A stretch of 64,000 bases of DNA from Burkholderiales bacterium (GCA_021414305.1 JAIOOS010000010.1:154543-218542); one strand, 5' to 3'; numbered from the stretch's first letter, positions 7,754 to 19,671 are shown. Program-made: numbers and translations. Notes: generated by a model from the sequence alone, not told the origin.

Positions 7754-8135
7754 TATCGCATTGCCCGCGCGGCCTGGCGAGCGGATGCTCTATGTCGCCA
7801 TCACGGCTGCCCACGTCGCTGGCCTCGCCCTAAATACACCAACACAGACCGCGCCGCCTGAACGGACAACCGTCACGGCCATGCACTGTGCCGACTAGTC
7901 AGCCGAGGCATTGAGTCCGAGCGACCCCGGATTTTGGAGGGAGAGCCCACAGTCACCAACGACGGCGAACTGTCAGGCAGCCGTCGCTGGCGAGGCGAGG
8001 GCGAAGAACCGCTTCCGCTGCATAGCTGACCTGCAGGCGCCGTCGAATGGCAGCAACGCGTCGAGAGCTATCCCTCAAGTCAACGCAGAACACCGCGCGA
8101 GCCCCGGCGAGACTTGAGACCTCGCAGCGCCGCCC
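7754..8135. other. Gene-poor right border of the accessory island
   Basis: This is about 380 bp upstream of the nuclease-like gene and past the end of a lipoprotein gene. Short open frames on the plus strand (for example 7911-8117) have no ribosome site or recognisable product. It presumably contains the promoter for the minus-strand pair, but I could not pick one out. No tRNA or attachment site was seen. Confidence 0.45.
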
Positions 8136-8564
8136 TCACTCCCAGTCAAGCTCGGCAAGCCGCCACTGCCGCCCGTCGCGCCGCCACTGCAGCTTCACCG
8201 CATACGGCGACGCGCGTTCCGGCAGGAGGCCCGCACCGCCGGCGAGCAGGACCTGGGCGTCGGTCTCCCCGCTCGTCTCGCCCGTGACGCGGCTGGTCTG
8301 CGTCAGCGCCACGACCTTGACGTTGGCGTTCTGCAGGAACAGCAGCGTCATCGTTCGCTGCGCCCACTCGCGGTCGAGATCCGACTGGGCGCGAAAGTCG
8401 GGCGAGAGCTGGTCTAGCACGGCGCCGGCGCTTCTCGCCTCCAGGCTGTCCTGCAGCTTTCGCACGGCGGTCTCGAGCTCGGCCTGCGGGTTGTCGCGGC
8501 TGCAACCCGCGCCGGCGGTCGCGACGACGAGCGCGACGACTAAAGCGCGAACGAACACCCGCAT
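8136..8564 (-). CDS. Small lipoprotein with NTF2-like character
   Basis: The product is 142 aa from ATG 8564; a TTG five codons upstream (8579) is the alternative start. The N-terminus has a positive start, a hydrophobic run and the lipobox-like AGAGC, so it is probably lipid-anchored. The mature part begins with an amphipathic helix (ELETAVRKLQDSL) and ends in strands closing with QWRLAELDWE. This resembles small NTF2/DUF4440-like periplasmic domains. Function is unknown. It lies 36 bp downstream of the DUF3892 gene on the same strand. Confidence 0.65.
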   Translation of the reverse strand: MRVFVRALVVALVVATAGAGCSRDNPQAELETAVRKLQDSLEARSAGAVLDQLSPDFRAQSDLDREWAQRTMTLLFLQNANVKVVALTQTSRVTGETSGETDAQVLLAGGAGLLPERASPYAVKLQWRRDGRQWRLAELDWE

Positions 8565-8600
8565 CCCGGGCGCGAGCAATCTCTTGGAGCTCGACAGCAG

Positions 8601-8963
8601 CTAGGCGCCCGACACCGACGCGCCGTTGTTCGCCATCGCTCGGCTGCGCCGCGGCCGGGTGGGGCTCGGCAACCGGGGCAAGGTCAGCAGGCTGTCCTTC
8701 ATGCTGGCGCCGCGCGGGGACTCGAGGCCGCCTTCGCGGCGTCGGCCGAGCATCGCGCTCACCAGGTTCGGCCCGCGCGCCGGCACCGGCGCAACGTCGA
8801 TCCGGCCGTTCGGCAGGACCACGTAGTAGCGGCTGCGCCCGGACCACATCTCCTCGACGGCGCGCTGCTTCGACATCGCGCCCTCGACGGTCCAGACGTG
8901 AGTGATGTGCTGCAGCTGCTCGCCGCCTTCGATCGACACCGCGATGATCCGAACATCCGACAT
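8601..8963 (-). CDS. DUF3892 domain protein
   Basis: The product is 120 aa from ATG 8963; the frame upstream of this ATG only shadows the opposite gene. The first ~70 residues match the DUF3892 pattern: a strand (VRIIAVSIEGG), a TH...W segment, a basic helix, then YYVVLPNGRIDV. The last 50 residues are a low-complexity Pro/Arg/Ser tail with no expected fold. No signal peptide is present. Function of the family is unknown. Confidence 0.65.
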   Translation of the reverse strand: MSDVRIIAVSIEGGEQLQHITHVWTVEGAMSKQRAVEEMWSGRSRYYVVLPNGRIDVAPVPARGPNLVSAMLGRRREGGLESPRGASMKDSLLTLPRLPSPTRPRRSRAMANNGASVSGA

Positions 8964-9125
8964 GCGAAGCCCACGAAAAGCGACTCGAAACAAACTGTAG
9001 AAGGGAGCGGCGAGCCGCGCAAAACCGCCGGTGCGGCTTCCGGCCGAAAGCGTGACGGGTTTCGCTTTCGCCTGGCCGAACGCCGCCCCTTGGCACCGAC
9101 GAACGGTCTGGACATACTGGCGTCC

Positions 9126-9860
9126 ATGCAAACCGCGGGTTCCCGGCGACGCTGGCTGGCTGCGATGGCGGTCGTCGGGGTGGTGCTCGCCGGGATCTGG
9201 CTGCTGGGCGGCGAGCGCGCTGCCGAGCCTGTCGCCGCCGCCGCCCCATCGCGCCCCGCGGTCCCCGTCGCCCCCGAGCCGCCGCTCGCCGCCGTGCCTG
9301 CGGCCGAGAGCGTGCCGGCGACAACCGCCGGCAGCACCGCGGCGGATCGCGACCGGGAGATCCCGCTTGGCGTCTCGCGCGAGCAGTGGGCCGCGGTCGA
9401 AGCCGAGCTCGGCGCGCGCCCGGACGGCCCGGCCGAGCTCGGTCGCATGCGCGCCTATCTCGAGTGGGCCGACACCCTGCGCCGCTTTCGCGAAGCGCGC
9501 CAGGCCGGCGCCGCCGAAGCCGACGTGGCGGCGCTCGCGCAAACGCTGCAGGCGGGCCTGGGCGAACGGATTCGCAACGCCGAGGTCACGGCCGCGGAAG
9601 CGCGGCAGATCGAGGGCGCGGTCCTCGCCCTCTCCGTGCCCGACGAGGCCGAGCGCGGCGAGCGGCTGCGCCAATGGGCCGCGGCCGAGCTCGCACCCGC
9701 CGCCGCCGCCGACCCGCGCCAGGCCGCGTTCGAGCGCCGGCAGGTCGAGATCGTCGCCGCCTGGTCGGCCTTGCCGGCCGCGGCGCGCGACCGTGCCGCC
9801 CTCGAGCGCGAGCTCGATGCCTTGCGCCAGCAGAGTTACGCCCCGGCCGGCACGCGCTGA
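9126..9860 (+). CDS. Membrane-anchored helical protein, possible steric chaperone of the next gene
   Basis: The product is 244 aa from ATG 9126. Residues ~10-28 form one transmembrane anchor after basic residues, followed by an Ala/Pro-rich linker to ~75 and then a purely helical domain rich in Ala, Arg and Glu. This is the layout of lipase-specific foldases (Lif/LipB): inner-membrane anchor, variable Pro/Ala linker, helical periplasmic clamp. The Lif signature RxxFDYxLSA is not obvious. A gene for a secreted alpha/beta hydrolase follows 47 bp downstream, as foldase and lipase genes do. A chaperone role is inference; otherwise it is a hypothetical periplasmic protein. Confidence 0.6.
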   Translation: MQTAGSRRRWLAAMAVVGVVLAGIWLLGGERAAEPVAAAAPSRPAVPVAPEPPLAAVPAAESVPATTAGSTAADRDREIPLGVSREQWAAVEAELGARPDGPAELGRMRAYLEWADTLRRFREARQAGAAEADVAALAQTLQAGLGERIRNAEVTAAEARQIEGAVLALSVPDEAERGERLRQWAAAELAPAAAADPRQAAFERRQVEIVAAWSALPAAARDRAALERELDALRQQSYAPAGTR

Positions 9861-9907
9861 AGCGGCCGACAGCCCTCATCGATCCACGATCCACCGGAGA
9901 TTTCGCC

Positions 9908-11158
9908 ATGTCCTGGACCCGTGCCCTGTCGACGATTGCGCTCCTGGTTGTCGCGCCGCTGGCGCAGGCCGGCTTCTTCCAGTGGGAGATGGTCGAGCTG
10001 CCGCCCGACTCCGGCGCGGCCTGCGGCGACGGCTCGCCGTATCGCTTCTTCGTCAACCGCACGCCGCTCTCGCACGACCTGGTGATCAGCTACGAAGGCG
10101 GCGGCGCCTGCTGGGACCAGAAGGCCTGCCTCGGCGAAGGCTCGCTCTCCGCCGCCAATCCGAACGGCATTCCGGCCAACTACATGCAGTCGGCCAACGT
10201 CGCCTTCGGCCTGGTAACGCCCTTCACCGCGCGCAACGATCCGGCGCAGGCGGTGCAGACGCAGTCGTGGAACATGGTGTTCCTGCCCTACTGCACCGGC
10301 GACGTGCACAGCGGCAGCAAGGTCGCGGTCTACGACGACGCCTATCCGGCGACGCCGCGCGTCGAGTACCACCGCGGCCAGGCGAACGTCACGGCGGCGG
10401 CGCAGTGGCTGCGCGCCAACCTCGGCCAGCCGGCGAAGCTGCTGCTCACCGGCTTCTCCGCCGGCGGCGTGGGCTCCACGGTCACCTATCCGCTGGTGCG
10501 CGGCATCCTCCAGCCGACCGGCAACGCCACCCTGCTCGCCGACTCCGGGCCGCTGATGCCGGCGCCGCGCAGCGGCACGAGCACGCAGTACCCGTCGCTG
10601 TCGCTGCACGAGAAGATCCGCGAGGCCTGGGGCCTCGACGGTCCCGAGGGCCTGGTGACGCGCTTCGCCGGCCTGCTCACCGGGTTCGATGCGAACGACC
10701 TCGGCTCGGTGAGCGGCGCGCTCGCCCTCACCTTCCCTGGCGACCGCTTCGGCTACATGCTGTTCACCCGCGACACCAACTTCTCGGCCTTCAGCTACGC
10801 CAGGTTCTACGCCGACATCGCCAATGCCGCCAACCCGGCCGCGTACCGAGAGGCCCTGTTCTCGCGCTGGTGGCCGGACATCGCGCGCTGGACCGCGAAC
10901 CTCATGACCTACGCGAACGTGAGCTTCCACGTGCCCTACTTCCGCAACGTCAACGACTCGCACTGCCTGACGATCATCGACTTCTCGGGCACGGGCATCG
11001 AAGCCGCGGGCGTTCCCACGGTCGGGCCGTTCGTCGACAACTCGCTCGACCGCGGAGCGCCGATGCGCAACGTCGAGCCGGAGAACGCGGCCGACTTCAC
11101 GCAGCCGCTCTCGCCTTTCGTCAAGCTGTTCAAGCTGCTGAGCAAGCTGTTGGCCTGA
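9908..11158 (+). CDS. Pectinacetylesterase-family secreted hydrolase
   Basis: The product is 416 aa from ATG 9908, preceded by GGAG. A Sec signal peptide ends at AQA-GFF (about residue 21). The fold is alpha/beta hydrolase of the pectin acetylesterase/NOTUM type. An early glycine-rich oxyanion segment (YEGGGACWD) is followed by the nucleophile Ser184 in GFSAGG, Asp212 in ADSGP and His352 in NDSHC as the likely triad. Several Cys could form disulfides, in line with export. Real substrates in bacteria are poorly known and could be acetylated sugars or other esters. The preceding membrane-anchored gene may assist its folding. Confidence 0.8.
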   Translation: MSWTRALSTIALLVVAPLAQAGFFQWEMVELPPDSGAACGDGSPYRFFVNRTPLSHDLVISYEGGGACWDQKACLGEGSLSAANPNGIPANYMQSANVAFGLVTPFTARNDPAQAVQTQSWNMVFLPYCTGDVHSGSKVAVYDDAYPATPRVEYHRGQANVTAAAQWLRANLGQPAKLLLTGFSAGGVGSTVTYPLVRGILQPTGNATLLADSGPLMPAPRSGTSTQYPSLSLHEKIREAWGLDGPEGLVTRFAGLLTGFDANDLGSVSGALALTFPGDRFGYMLFTRDTNFSAFSYARFYADIANAANPAAYREALFSRWWPDIARWTANLMTYANVSFHVPYFRNVNDSHCLTIIDFSGTGIEAAGVPTVGPFVDNSLDRGAPMRNVEPENAADFTQPLSPFVKLFKLLSKLLA

Positions 11159-11188
11159 CGGGAAACGCCCTGCGGGCGCGACGGTCCG

Positions 11189-11596
11189 TCAGGGGCACTT
11201 CTTCAGCGCGGCATTGCCGAGCGGAAAGCGCGCGGCGAGCTTCTTGTCGTTGCCGAGGTCGACGCTGACGCCGGGCCGAGACTTCTTTCTGCCGTCGAGC
11301 GTGATCATCAATGGCGAGTCGCCCATCGCTTCGGTCGAGAGCAGGGTCATGTCCTGCACGTCGCGGCCCATGCAGGAAAAGCACTGCTCGAGCTTCTTGA
11401 ACTCGGCGCGCTGTGCGCCATTGACGAAGGTGACGACGTTGGCGTCGATCACCAGCTTCAGCGGCGATTCGCAGGTCGCCTTGGCGGGTACCCAGGCGCC
11501 GCGAAACGGCACGGCGACGCTGTCGCCGGTCATCGCCAGGGCGGTACTGCAGGCCAGCGCCGAGAGCGCCAGCATCGGATGAGAAAGCAGGTGCAT
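11189..11596 (-). CDS. Exported hypothetical protein
   Basis: The product is 135 aa. A signal peptide with a hydrophobic core ends near ALAM (about residue 22). The mature part has four Cys including a CFSC motif and a terminal KKCP, suggesting disulfides or a metal site. It is predicted mostly as beta strands (VIDANVVTFVNG, MITLDGRK). It shares strand and 24-bp spacing with the exported gene upstream, so the two are probably co-transcribed. I recognise no domain. Confidence 0.65.
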   Translation of the reverse strand: MHLLSHPMLALSALACSTALAMTGDSVAVPFRGAWVPAKATCESPLKLVIDANVVTFVNGAQRAEFKKLEQCFSCMGRDVQDMTLLSTEAMGDSPLMITLDGRKKSRPGVSVDLGNDKKLAARFPLGNAALKKCP

Positions 11597-11620
11597 CGTT
11601 GGCTCCTTGGCGGCTCGGGA

Positions 11621-12409
11621 TCAGGGGGTCATGGTGGATTTCGGCACCGGCTTGGCGGCCGGGTTCTGCGGCGCAGGCTTGGCGACCGTCTGCGTCGTCG
11701 TCGCGCTCTGCGGCGTGACCGCGGGCTTGGACTTCGAGCCCGCGCCGGTCGTCGCGACGACCGGTTGCGCCGGGGCCGCAATCGGCATTGCCGCCGCCGG
11801 CGCGCGCGCCTGCGGCTCGTGGACCGGATGGTCGGCGAGCACGATCGTGAGCTTGCCGGCCGTCAGGCCGAACAGGCCCGGGCCCTGCCGGTTGTTGCCC
11901 TTGCGGATGTTGAAGCCGACGTGGCGAATACCCGAAGCGACCGAGAGATGGCGGACGATCGCGGTCACGTCGATCGGCCGGGCGAAGGCCGGGTTGTCGG
12001 TGCAGTTCGCGCTCATCTGCGCCACCCGGTTGCCCGCCTGGGTGTCGCCCACGTCGGCGCGACCGTCGCCGGCATAGGCATAGACCTCGATCACCACCGG
12101 CTCGGCGCCGACGCACTGCGACTGCTTGCCGCTGAACTGGAAGGTCGCCGAACGCACCCGCGCCGGCGCCGCTTCGGGAAGCTGGTACTCGATCGCCGAG
12201 ATGTAGTTGGCGCCGACCCCGGGCTTGGCGCCGCTGCTGCGCTGCCAGAAGCCGACGCCCAGGTGGGGCCGGAGGCGCGCGCCGGTGCCGGGAGTGACGA
12301 ACTCCCAGGAGCTCTGCACCACCGGCGGCACGGCGATCGTCCGATCGGCGGCCAAGCTTGCGCTCGCCGCCAGGGTCAACGTGAGCAAGAGCAGGGTGTC
12401 GCGCTTCAT
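11621..12409 (-). CDS. Exported hypothetical protein with Pro/Ala/Lys tail
   Basis: The product is 262 aa with a clear Sec signal (MKRDTLLLL...ASLAA). The folded part (~residues 22-185) is beta-rich with Cys pairs and ends in FNIRKGNN...LTIVLADH, reminiscent of a jelly-roll or phage-tail-like strand array. Residues ~190-262 are a low-complexity Ala/Pro/Thr/Lys linker. The ATG at 12409 follows an AGGAGGCAGACC site. No function is recognised. It heads a two-gene exported set. Confidence 0.65.
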   Translation of the reverse strand: MKRDTLLLLTLTLAASASLAADRTIAVPPVVQSSWEFVTPGTGARLRPHLGVGFWQRSSGAKPGVGANYISAIEYQLPEAAPARVRSATFQFSGKQSQCVGAEPVVIEVYAYAGDGRADVGDTQAGNRVAQMSANCTDNPAFARPIDVTAIVRHLSVASGIRHVGFNIRKGNNRQGPGLFGLTAGKLTIVLADHPVHEPQARAPAAAMPIAAPAQPVVATTGAGSKSKPAVTPQSATTTQTVAKPAPQNPAAKPVPKSTMTP

Positions 12410-12484
12410 GGTCTGCCTCCTTTGTCCGGCGGGCAGGATGGCCCGCGCCGGTCGTCAAGGTAGGCGGGGCGCGTTACTGCGGAG

Positions 12485-15400
12485 TTACCGCGCCAGGCGC
12501 CGGTCGGCGGCGGCGAGCAGCGCGCGGTTGACCGGATTGCGCTGCGTGAAGCTCTCGCGGAACTCGTCGGGCACGTGCGGCAGGGCGATCCGGCGAACCC
12601 ACTGCGCGCCGTGCGCCAGCGCCAGCAACGCCTGGTCGCCGTCGCCGCTCGCCTCGAACACCTCGGAGACGAGCCACCAGGCGTGGCCGAGGGTCAGATC
12701 GGCGGGCTGCAGCGTCGCCAGCTGCGGCACCAGCTCGCTCATCGCCGCGGCCGCGCCTTCGCTGTCGCCGGCCCGGCTCTGGGCGTGCGCGCGCAGCAGC
12801 CGGGCCTTCATCGCCACGCCGGCGAACTCGAGCGCCAGCGCCATCTCCAGCACCTCATCGCAGCGCTGCACGGTGGCGCGGGGATCGTCGCCGTCGCTCC
12901 GGGCCAGCAGGACGTGCATGCGCACATGCGGGTCGGCGCCCGGCCCGAGCAGGGCAAGCGCATTGTCGAGCTGGGTCCGGCCCGAGCGCCCGAGCCCGCG
13001 CTCGACCCGCGCGGCGATCGTCGCGGCGCGGGCCCGGATGTGATCGATCGGCGGCCGCTCGTACTCGAGCGTCTGCCGGGCGCGGGCGAACTGGCCGAGC
13101 TCGACCAGAACTTGCGCCTTGTGGTTGGAGGCGACCGCGACCCACACCGCCTGCTTGTCGCGCGTGAAGCAGGCAATCGCCGCGTCGAGCCGCTGCAGGG
13201 CCTCGGCGTAGCGGCCGACCATGCCGCAGTAGAGGCCGGTGTAGGTCTCGACCACCGCGCCCTCGGGCCCATCGGTCGCGCCGAGCTGCGCCTGCAGATC
13301 GAGCGAACGATGCGCGAGAGCGAGCGCCTCGGGCACCTGGCCGAGGTTGCCCCTGACCGTGGCCAGGTTCGAGGTGAGCGTCGCCTGCTCGGCGACGTCG
13401 CCCAGGGTCTCGGCGTTGTCTATCGCCTGCTGCAGCGCGAAGGCGGTGTCGCGCAGCCGCCGCGCCGCGTTCAATACGTAGGCGTAGTCGGCCCAGAACC
13501 GGCCCCGCTGCTCTGCCGGCGCCTCCCGCTCCACCAGCGGCCGGTACGGCTCGATCACCGCCAGCGCCTCGGCCGACCGGCCGGCCTGGGCGAGTCCGAC
13601 CGCGTGCAGCCGCGCCGCCTCGAAGCCCGGCCAGGGCGAAGCGAACGACCGGGCCAGCGTGGCCGCTTCGAGCGCGGCGGCGATGCCCGCGGGATGGTCC
13701 GCCGCCATCAGGGCCGCGGTCGCCCTGGCCGTCAGCGCCGCGGCGCGCTGCTCGGGCGTTCGCGCCGCGGCGAGCAGCGCATCGATCGCCGCATTCGCGT
13801 GCGTCACGCCGCGCACGACGATCAGCGAATGGACGCTTTCGCAGCGCGCCTCGAACGCCGCGCCGGCCGCGCCCGCGCGGTCGAAGGCCTCGGCGGCGAG
13901 GCGCCAGCACTCGACCTCGTGGCTGCGTTGCGAAGCGACCTGGGCGCGCCGCGCCGCCGCCGCATAGGCCTCGCCGGCCCGCTGCCAGTCGCCGGCGCCG
14001 GCCCAGTGCGGCGCGACGCTGTCGGGCAGCGCCTCTTTCGCCACCATGTGCGCGGCGATGCGCTGGTGCAGCAGGCGGGCGATCGGCAGCGGGACCGAGG
14101 CGCGCGTCGTCTCGAAGATCAGGTCATGGGCGAAGGCGCCTTCGCGCAGCACCTGCGCCGTCTCGAGCTCGCGCCAGGGCTCGGCGATGTCGAGCGGATG
14201 CGCGTCGAGCACCGCCACCGCGAGCTCGGCGCTGAAGTCGGCGCCGGCCAGGGCGGCGACCCGGGCCAGGCGCAGGGCCTCGCTCGTCAGCTGCGCGAGG
14301 CGCCGCTCGACCAGCGCGCCCACCGTGACAGGCTGCGGCAGGCGGTCGCCGCGCGCAAGCGTCGCCGCGCCGCCCGAGAGCACCAGGTCCTTGAGCGTCT
14401 CGAGCGCGAACATCGGGTTGCCGCCGGTGTGCCTGAGCAGCGCCGGCGCCAGCCGCTCGGCGCTGAGCTCGACCAGGCCGATCGATTCGACCAGCGCCGC
14501 GAGCTGGGCGAGATCGAGCGGCCGCACGATGCAGGTCTCGATGCGGCCCGCCTCCTCGAGCGCGGCATGCAGCCGCGACCCTCCGGCGCCGGGCTCGGCC
14601 GGGCGCTGGGCGAAGCCCCATTGCAACCCGGCGAGCGTCTCCGACTGGACCAGCGCCTGCAGGAACTCGATGCTGGCGTCGTCGGCGAAGTGCAGGTCGT
14701 CGACGATCAGCGCGCGCAGGCCGCGCGCTCCGGCGTCGACCAGGGTCGCGTCGACCGCGCGCTGCAGCAGCAGACGCTGCGCCTCGCCGGACAGCGCCAC
14801 CGCATGCCCCAGCTCGGGCAGCACCAGGGCGAGCTCCTGGGTGCGGACCGCGCCGAGCTCGCCCGGGTGCGCCGCGAGCAGCGCGCGCAGCAGCCGCGCC
14901 AGCACCGCGTAGGCGATGCCGGCGTCGCCCGGCCGGGCCTGCACCGCCACGCTGCCCGGCCGGCCGGCGGCGAAGTGCTGAAGCAGCCGGCTCTTGCCGA
15001 TGCCGGCCTCGCCGACAAGCAGGAAGGCACGCCGGTTGGCCCAGGCGTGCTCGAGCGCCTCGAGCTCGGCTTCGCGGCCGATCAGCCGCGGCGGCCGGAG
15101 CAGGCTCGCCGGGGCGGTCGTGCGCCGCGCCGGCAACGAGGCGGCGCCCTGCTCGATCGTCGCCAGCAGCTCGATCGTCTCGGCCGAGGGGCGGGTGCCG
15201 AGCTCGTCCTTCAGGCGCCGCTCGAAACGCTCGAACGCGGCGATCGCCGCCGCCCGGTCGCCGCGCAGGTAGTGCAGGCGCATCAGGCGGCGCTGCGCAT
15301 GCTCGGCGAGCGGGTCGCTCTCCACCAGGCGCTGCGCATAGACCAGGCCGCGCGCCACCGCACCCTCGCTCTCGCACTGCGCGGCGGCGGCGGCCAGCGC

Positions 15401-15868
15401 CGCGCCGCGCCGCCCGTGCCACTGCCGGCGCTGCTCGCGTACCCAGTCGGCGAGCTCGGGCAGCTCGTCGTAGGCCAGGTCGCCGAGCAGCTCGTCGAGC
15501 GCGGCGTGCTCGTCGCGGCCGATCCGCTCGAGGCTCGCCGCGAGGTCGGTGCGCACGCTCTCATCGAGCTGCAGCACGGCGCCGCTCGCCAGCAGCGGCA
15601 GCGCGGCCTCCTGGCGCAGGCGGTACAGGCGCTGGCGCAGGCTGGTGTCGGCCTGCTTCGTGGTAGCCGCCGGCCAGAGCATCGCCGCCACCCGGTCGGC
15701 GCGGATCGGGCCGGCGAGCGCCACCAGGCCGAGCAGGGCGGCGTCCTTGGCCGAGAGCGCGATCCGGCGCTCGCCGACCACGAGGCAGGGGGCGCCGAGC
15801 AGGCGCAGCTCGAGGCCGGGCGACGGGTCGACGGCGGAGGGCAGCCGGGCAGAGGCGGAACGGGACAT
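12485..15868 (-). CDS. BTAD-AAA-TPR transcriptional regulator (large SARP/MalT-like)
   Basis: The product is 1127 aa. Residues ~19-110 form an OmpR-type winged helix and ~115-245 the bacterial transcriptional activator (BTAD) TPR-like domain. Residues ~262-520 are an AAA/STAND ATPase with Walker A GEAGIGKS at 286-293 and Walker B-like ALIVDDLHFADD. The remaining ~550 residues are TPR-like helical repeats. No C-terminal LuxR helix-turn-helix is present. Such proteins switch on target promoters after ligand and ATP binding. The flanking genes encode exported proteins of unknown function (11.2-12.4 kb) and a hypothetical gene at 16 kb, which are possible targets by proximity only. Confidence 0.85.
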   Translation of the reverse strand: MSRSASARLPSAVDPSPGLELRLLGAPCLVVGERRIALSAKDAALLGLVALAGPIRADRVAAMLWPAATTKQADTSLRQRLYRLRQEAALPLLASGAVLQLDESVRTDLAASLERIGRDEHAALDELLGDLAYDELPELADWVREQRRQWHGRRGAALAAAAAQCESEGAVARGLVYAQRLVESDPLAEHAQRRLMRLHYLRGDRAAAIAAFERFERRLKDELGTRPSAETIELLATIEQGAASLPARRTTAPASLLRPPRLIGREAELEALEHAWANRRAFLLVGEAGIGKSRLLQHFAAGRPGSVAVQARPGDAGIAYAVLARLLRALLAAHPGELGAVRTQELALVLPELGHAVALSGEAQRLLLQRAVDATLVDAGARGLRALIVDDLHFADDASIEFLQALVQSETLAGLQWGFAQRPAEPGAGGSRLHAALEEAGRIETCIVRPLDLAQLAALVESIGLVELSAERLAPALLRHTGGNPMFALETLKDLVLSGGAATLARGDRLPQPVTVGALVERRLAQLTSEALRLARVAALAGADFSAELAVAVLDAHPLDIAEPWRELETAQVLREGAFAHDLIFETTRASVPLPIARLLHQRIAAHMVAKEALPDSVAPHWAGAGDWQRAGEAYAAAARRAQVASQRSHEVECWRLAAEAFDRAGAAGAAFEARCESVHSLIVVRGVTHANAAIDALLAAARTPEQRAAALTARATAALMAADHPAGIAAALEAATLARSFASPWPGFEAARLHAVGLAQAGRSAEALAVIEPYRPLVEREAPAEQRGRFWADYAYVLNAARRLRDTAFALQQAIDNAETLGDVAEQATLTSNLATVRGNLGQVPEALALAHRSLDLQAQLGATDGPEGAVVETYTGLYCGMVGRYAEALQRLDAAIACFTRDKQAVWVAVASNHKAQVLVELGQFARARQTLEYERPPIDHIRARAATIAARVERGLGRSGRTQLDNALALLGPGADPHVRMHVLLARSDGDDPRATVQRCDEVLEMALALEFAGVAMKARLLRAHAQSRAGDSEGAAAAMSELVPQLATLQPADLTLGHAWWLVSEVFEASGDGDQALLALAHGAQWVRRIALPHVPDEFRESFTQRNPVNRALLAAADRRLAR

Positions 15869-15983
15869 GCTGCGCGAGTGTGGTGCCGCGGACAGCGGGT
15901 TGGCAACGACGGAATCCGGCGCCGTTTCGGCGCCGGGTATCGCGGTATAGGCGGCCCGCCGTTACCGTGCGGTTACCGCGCGA

Positions 15984-16544
15984 TCACCGGGTCGAGGGCG
16001 CGCGGTCGGAGAGGTCGAGGCCAGCGGGCACGGTGCCGACCCAGCTCCGCTCCATCAGCTCGTACTCGTCGTAGTTGGTCTCGGAGACTTCGGGGTGGGC
16101 TGGCTTCTCCCGCTCCCACTCGCGCTCGAGCGTGTCCTGCAGCGCCTGCGCGGCCCGCGCCTCGGCCGTGATCTTGATCGAGCGCAGGGTCTCGATGATC
16201 GTCATCAGCACCGGCGAGGGCTCGTGCAGGGCGAGGATCTCGGCTTCGGTCAGCGCCCGGCCGATCACCGTCAGCGGCAAGGCCTCGACGCCGGCCCAGC
16301 CGCGGCTGCCGAGCTCGTCGTGGACGACGAACAGGTTGCGCACCGGCTGGGTCGCAGGGTCGTGCACCAGCAGGCGCGCGCCCAGGTCGGCGCGCTGCTC
16401 CAGCAGCAAGGCCTGCGCCGGATCGGCCGCCGCCGCGCCGCGCCTGGGCTCGGCGGGTGAAGCCTGCGACTGGTTGCGTTTGTGTTCGAGCTGGATCGAG
16501 CGGCTCAGCACGTCCTTGACCCAGCGCAGCGATCTACCGGACAT
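15984..16544 (-). CDS. Hypothetical protein, 186 aa
   Basis: This is a soluble, charged protein without signal or membrane segment. The first ~45 residues are basic and Gln/Ser-rich. A middle segment (LFVVHDELGSRGWAGVEALPLTVIGRALTEAEIL) looks folded, followed by a long helix (ALQDTLEREWEREK) and an acidic/Tyr-rich end. I recognise no family. It is 115 bp upstream of the large regulator on the same strand and divergent from the monooxygenase gene. Confidence 0.6.
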   Translation of the reverse strand: MSGRSLRWVKDVLSRSIQLEHKRNQSQASPAEPRRGAAAADPAQALLLEQRADLGARLLVHDPATQPVRNLFVVHDELGSRGWAGVEALPLTVIGRALTEAEILALHEPSPVLMTIIETLRSIKITAEARAAQALQDTLEREWEREKPAHPEVSETNYDEYELMERSWVGTVPAGLDLSDRAPSTR

Positions 16545-16711
16545 GTCCCCTGCCTTCGTCCGTTGTTGGCGATTTCACCTCCTGCTTTCGACCGCCGGCG
16601 CGCCTTCTTGAGGCCGCGCGTCGCCGCCGGGGCTTCCCGGCCGGGCGGAGCGTGCGAATCTTGGCTGCGCGAGCGGGCGGATACAGTCGGCGCACAGCCT
16701 TGGAGAGCCCG

Positions 16712-17020
16712 ATGATTCATGTCCTCGCCGTGATCACGGCCAAGCCTGGAATGCGCGACCGGATCCTCGAGGCCTTCCGCGCCAACGTGCCGGCGGTCCG
16801 GGCCGAAGCCGGCTGCATCGCCTACGAAGCGGTGGTCGACCTGCGCGATCCCGTGCCCGGCTTCGCCCAGTTCGGCGCCGATGCGTTCGTCGTCGTCGAG
16901 AAGTGGGAGTCGCTCGCGGCGCTGCAGGCGCATGCCGTCGCGCCGCACATGAAGGCCTATGCCGCGCAGGTCAGGGAGCTGACCGCGAGCCGCGCGATCC
17001 ACGTCCTCGAGCCGGCCTGA
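16712..17020 (+). CDS. Antibiotic biosynthesis monooxygenase (YgiN-like) domain protein
   Basis: The product is 102 aa from ATG 16712 with GGAGAG at 5-nt spacing. It is a single ABM ferredoxin-like domain. The opening is IHVLAVITAKPGMRDRILEAF, with a middle AGCIAYEAVVD and FVVVEKWES and a closing helix LQAHAVAPHMKAY, all as in YgiN quinol monooxygenases. Such proteins are dimeric, cofactor-free oxygenases acting on quinols or polyketides, or stress proteins of unknown substrate. No partner gene is nearby. Confidence 0.82.
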   Translation: MIHVLAVITAKPGMRDRILEAFRANVPAVRAEAGCIAYEAVVDLRDPVPGFAQFGADAFVVVEKWESLAALQAHAVAPHMKAYAAQVRELTASRAIHVLEPA

Positions 17021-17049
17021 CCCGAGGCTCGCGCCGGCGGCGCGAGCCG

Positions 17050-19671
<2,622 letters not shown>

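Noticed and set aside
7911..8117. Short plus-strand frame in the right border of the island
   Set aside because: It has no ribosome site or domain and lies in a region that looks non-coding.
2082..8135. Direct repeats that could be attachment sites flanking the island
   Set aside because: I compared the two gene-poor borders by eye and found no convincing repeat, no tRNA and no integrase gene.
11159..11188. Inverted repeats between the hydrolase gene and the convergent exported-protein gene
   Set aside because: Stems are about 5 bp with mismatches and no T-run, too weak to call a terminator.
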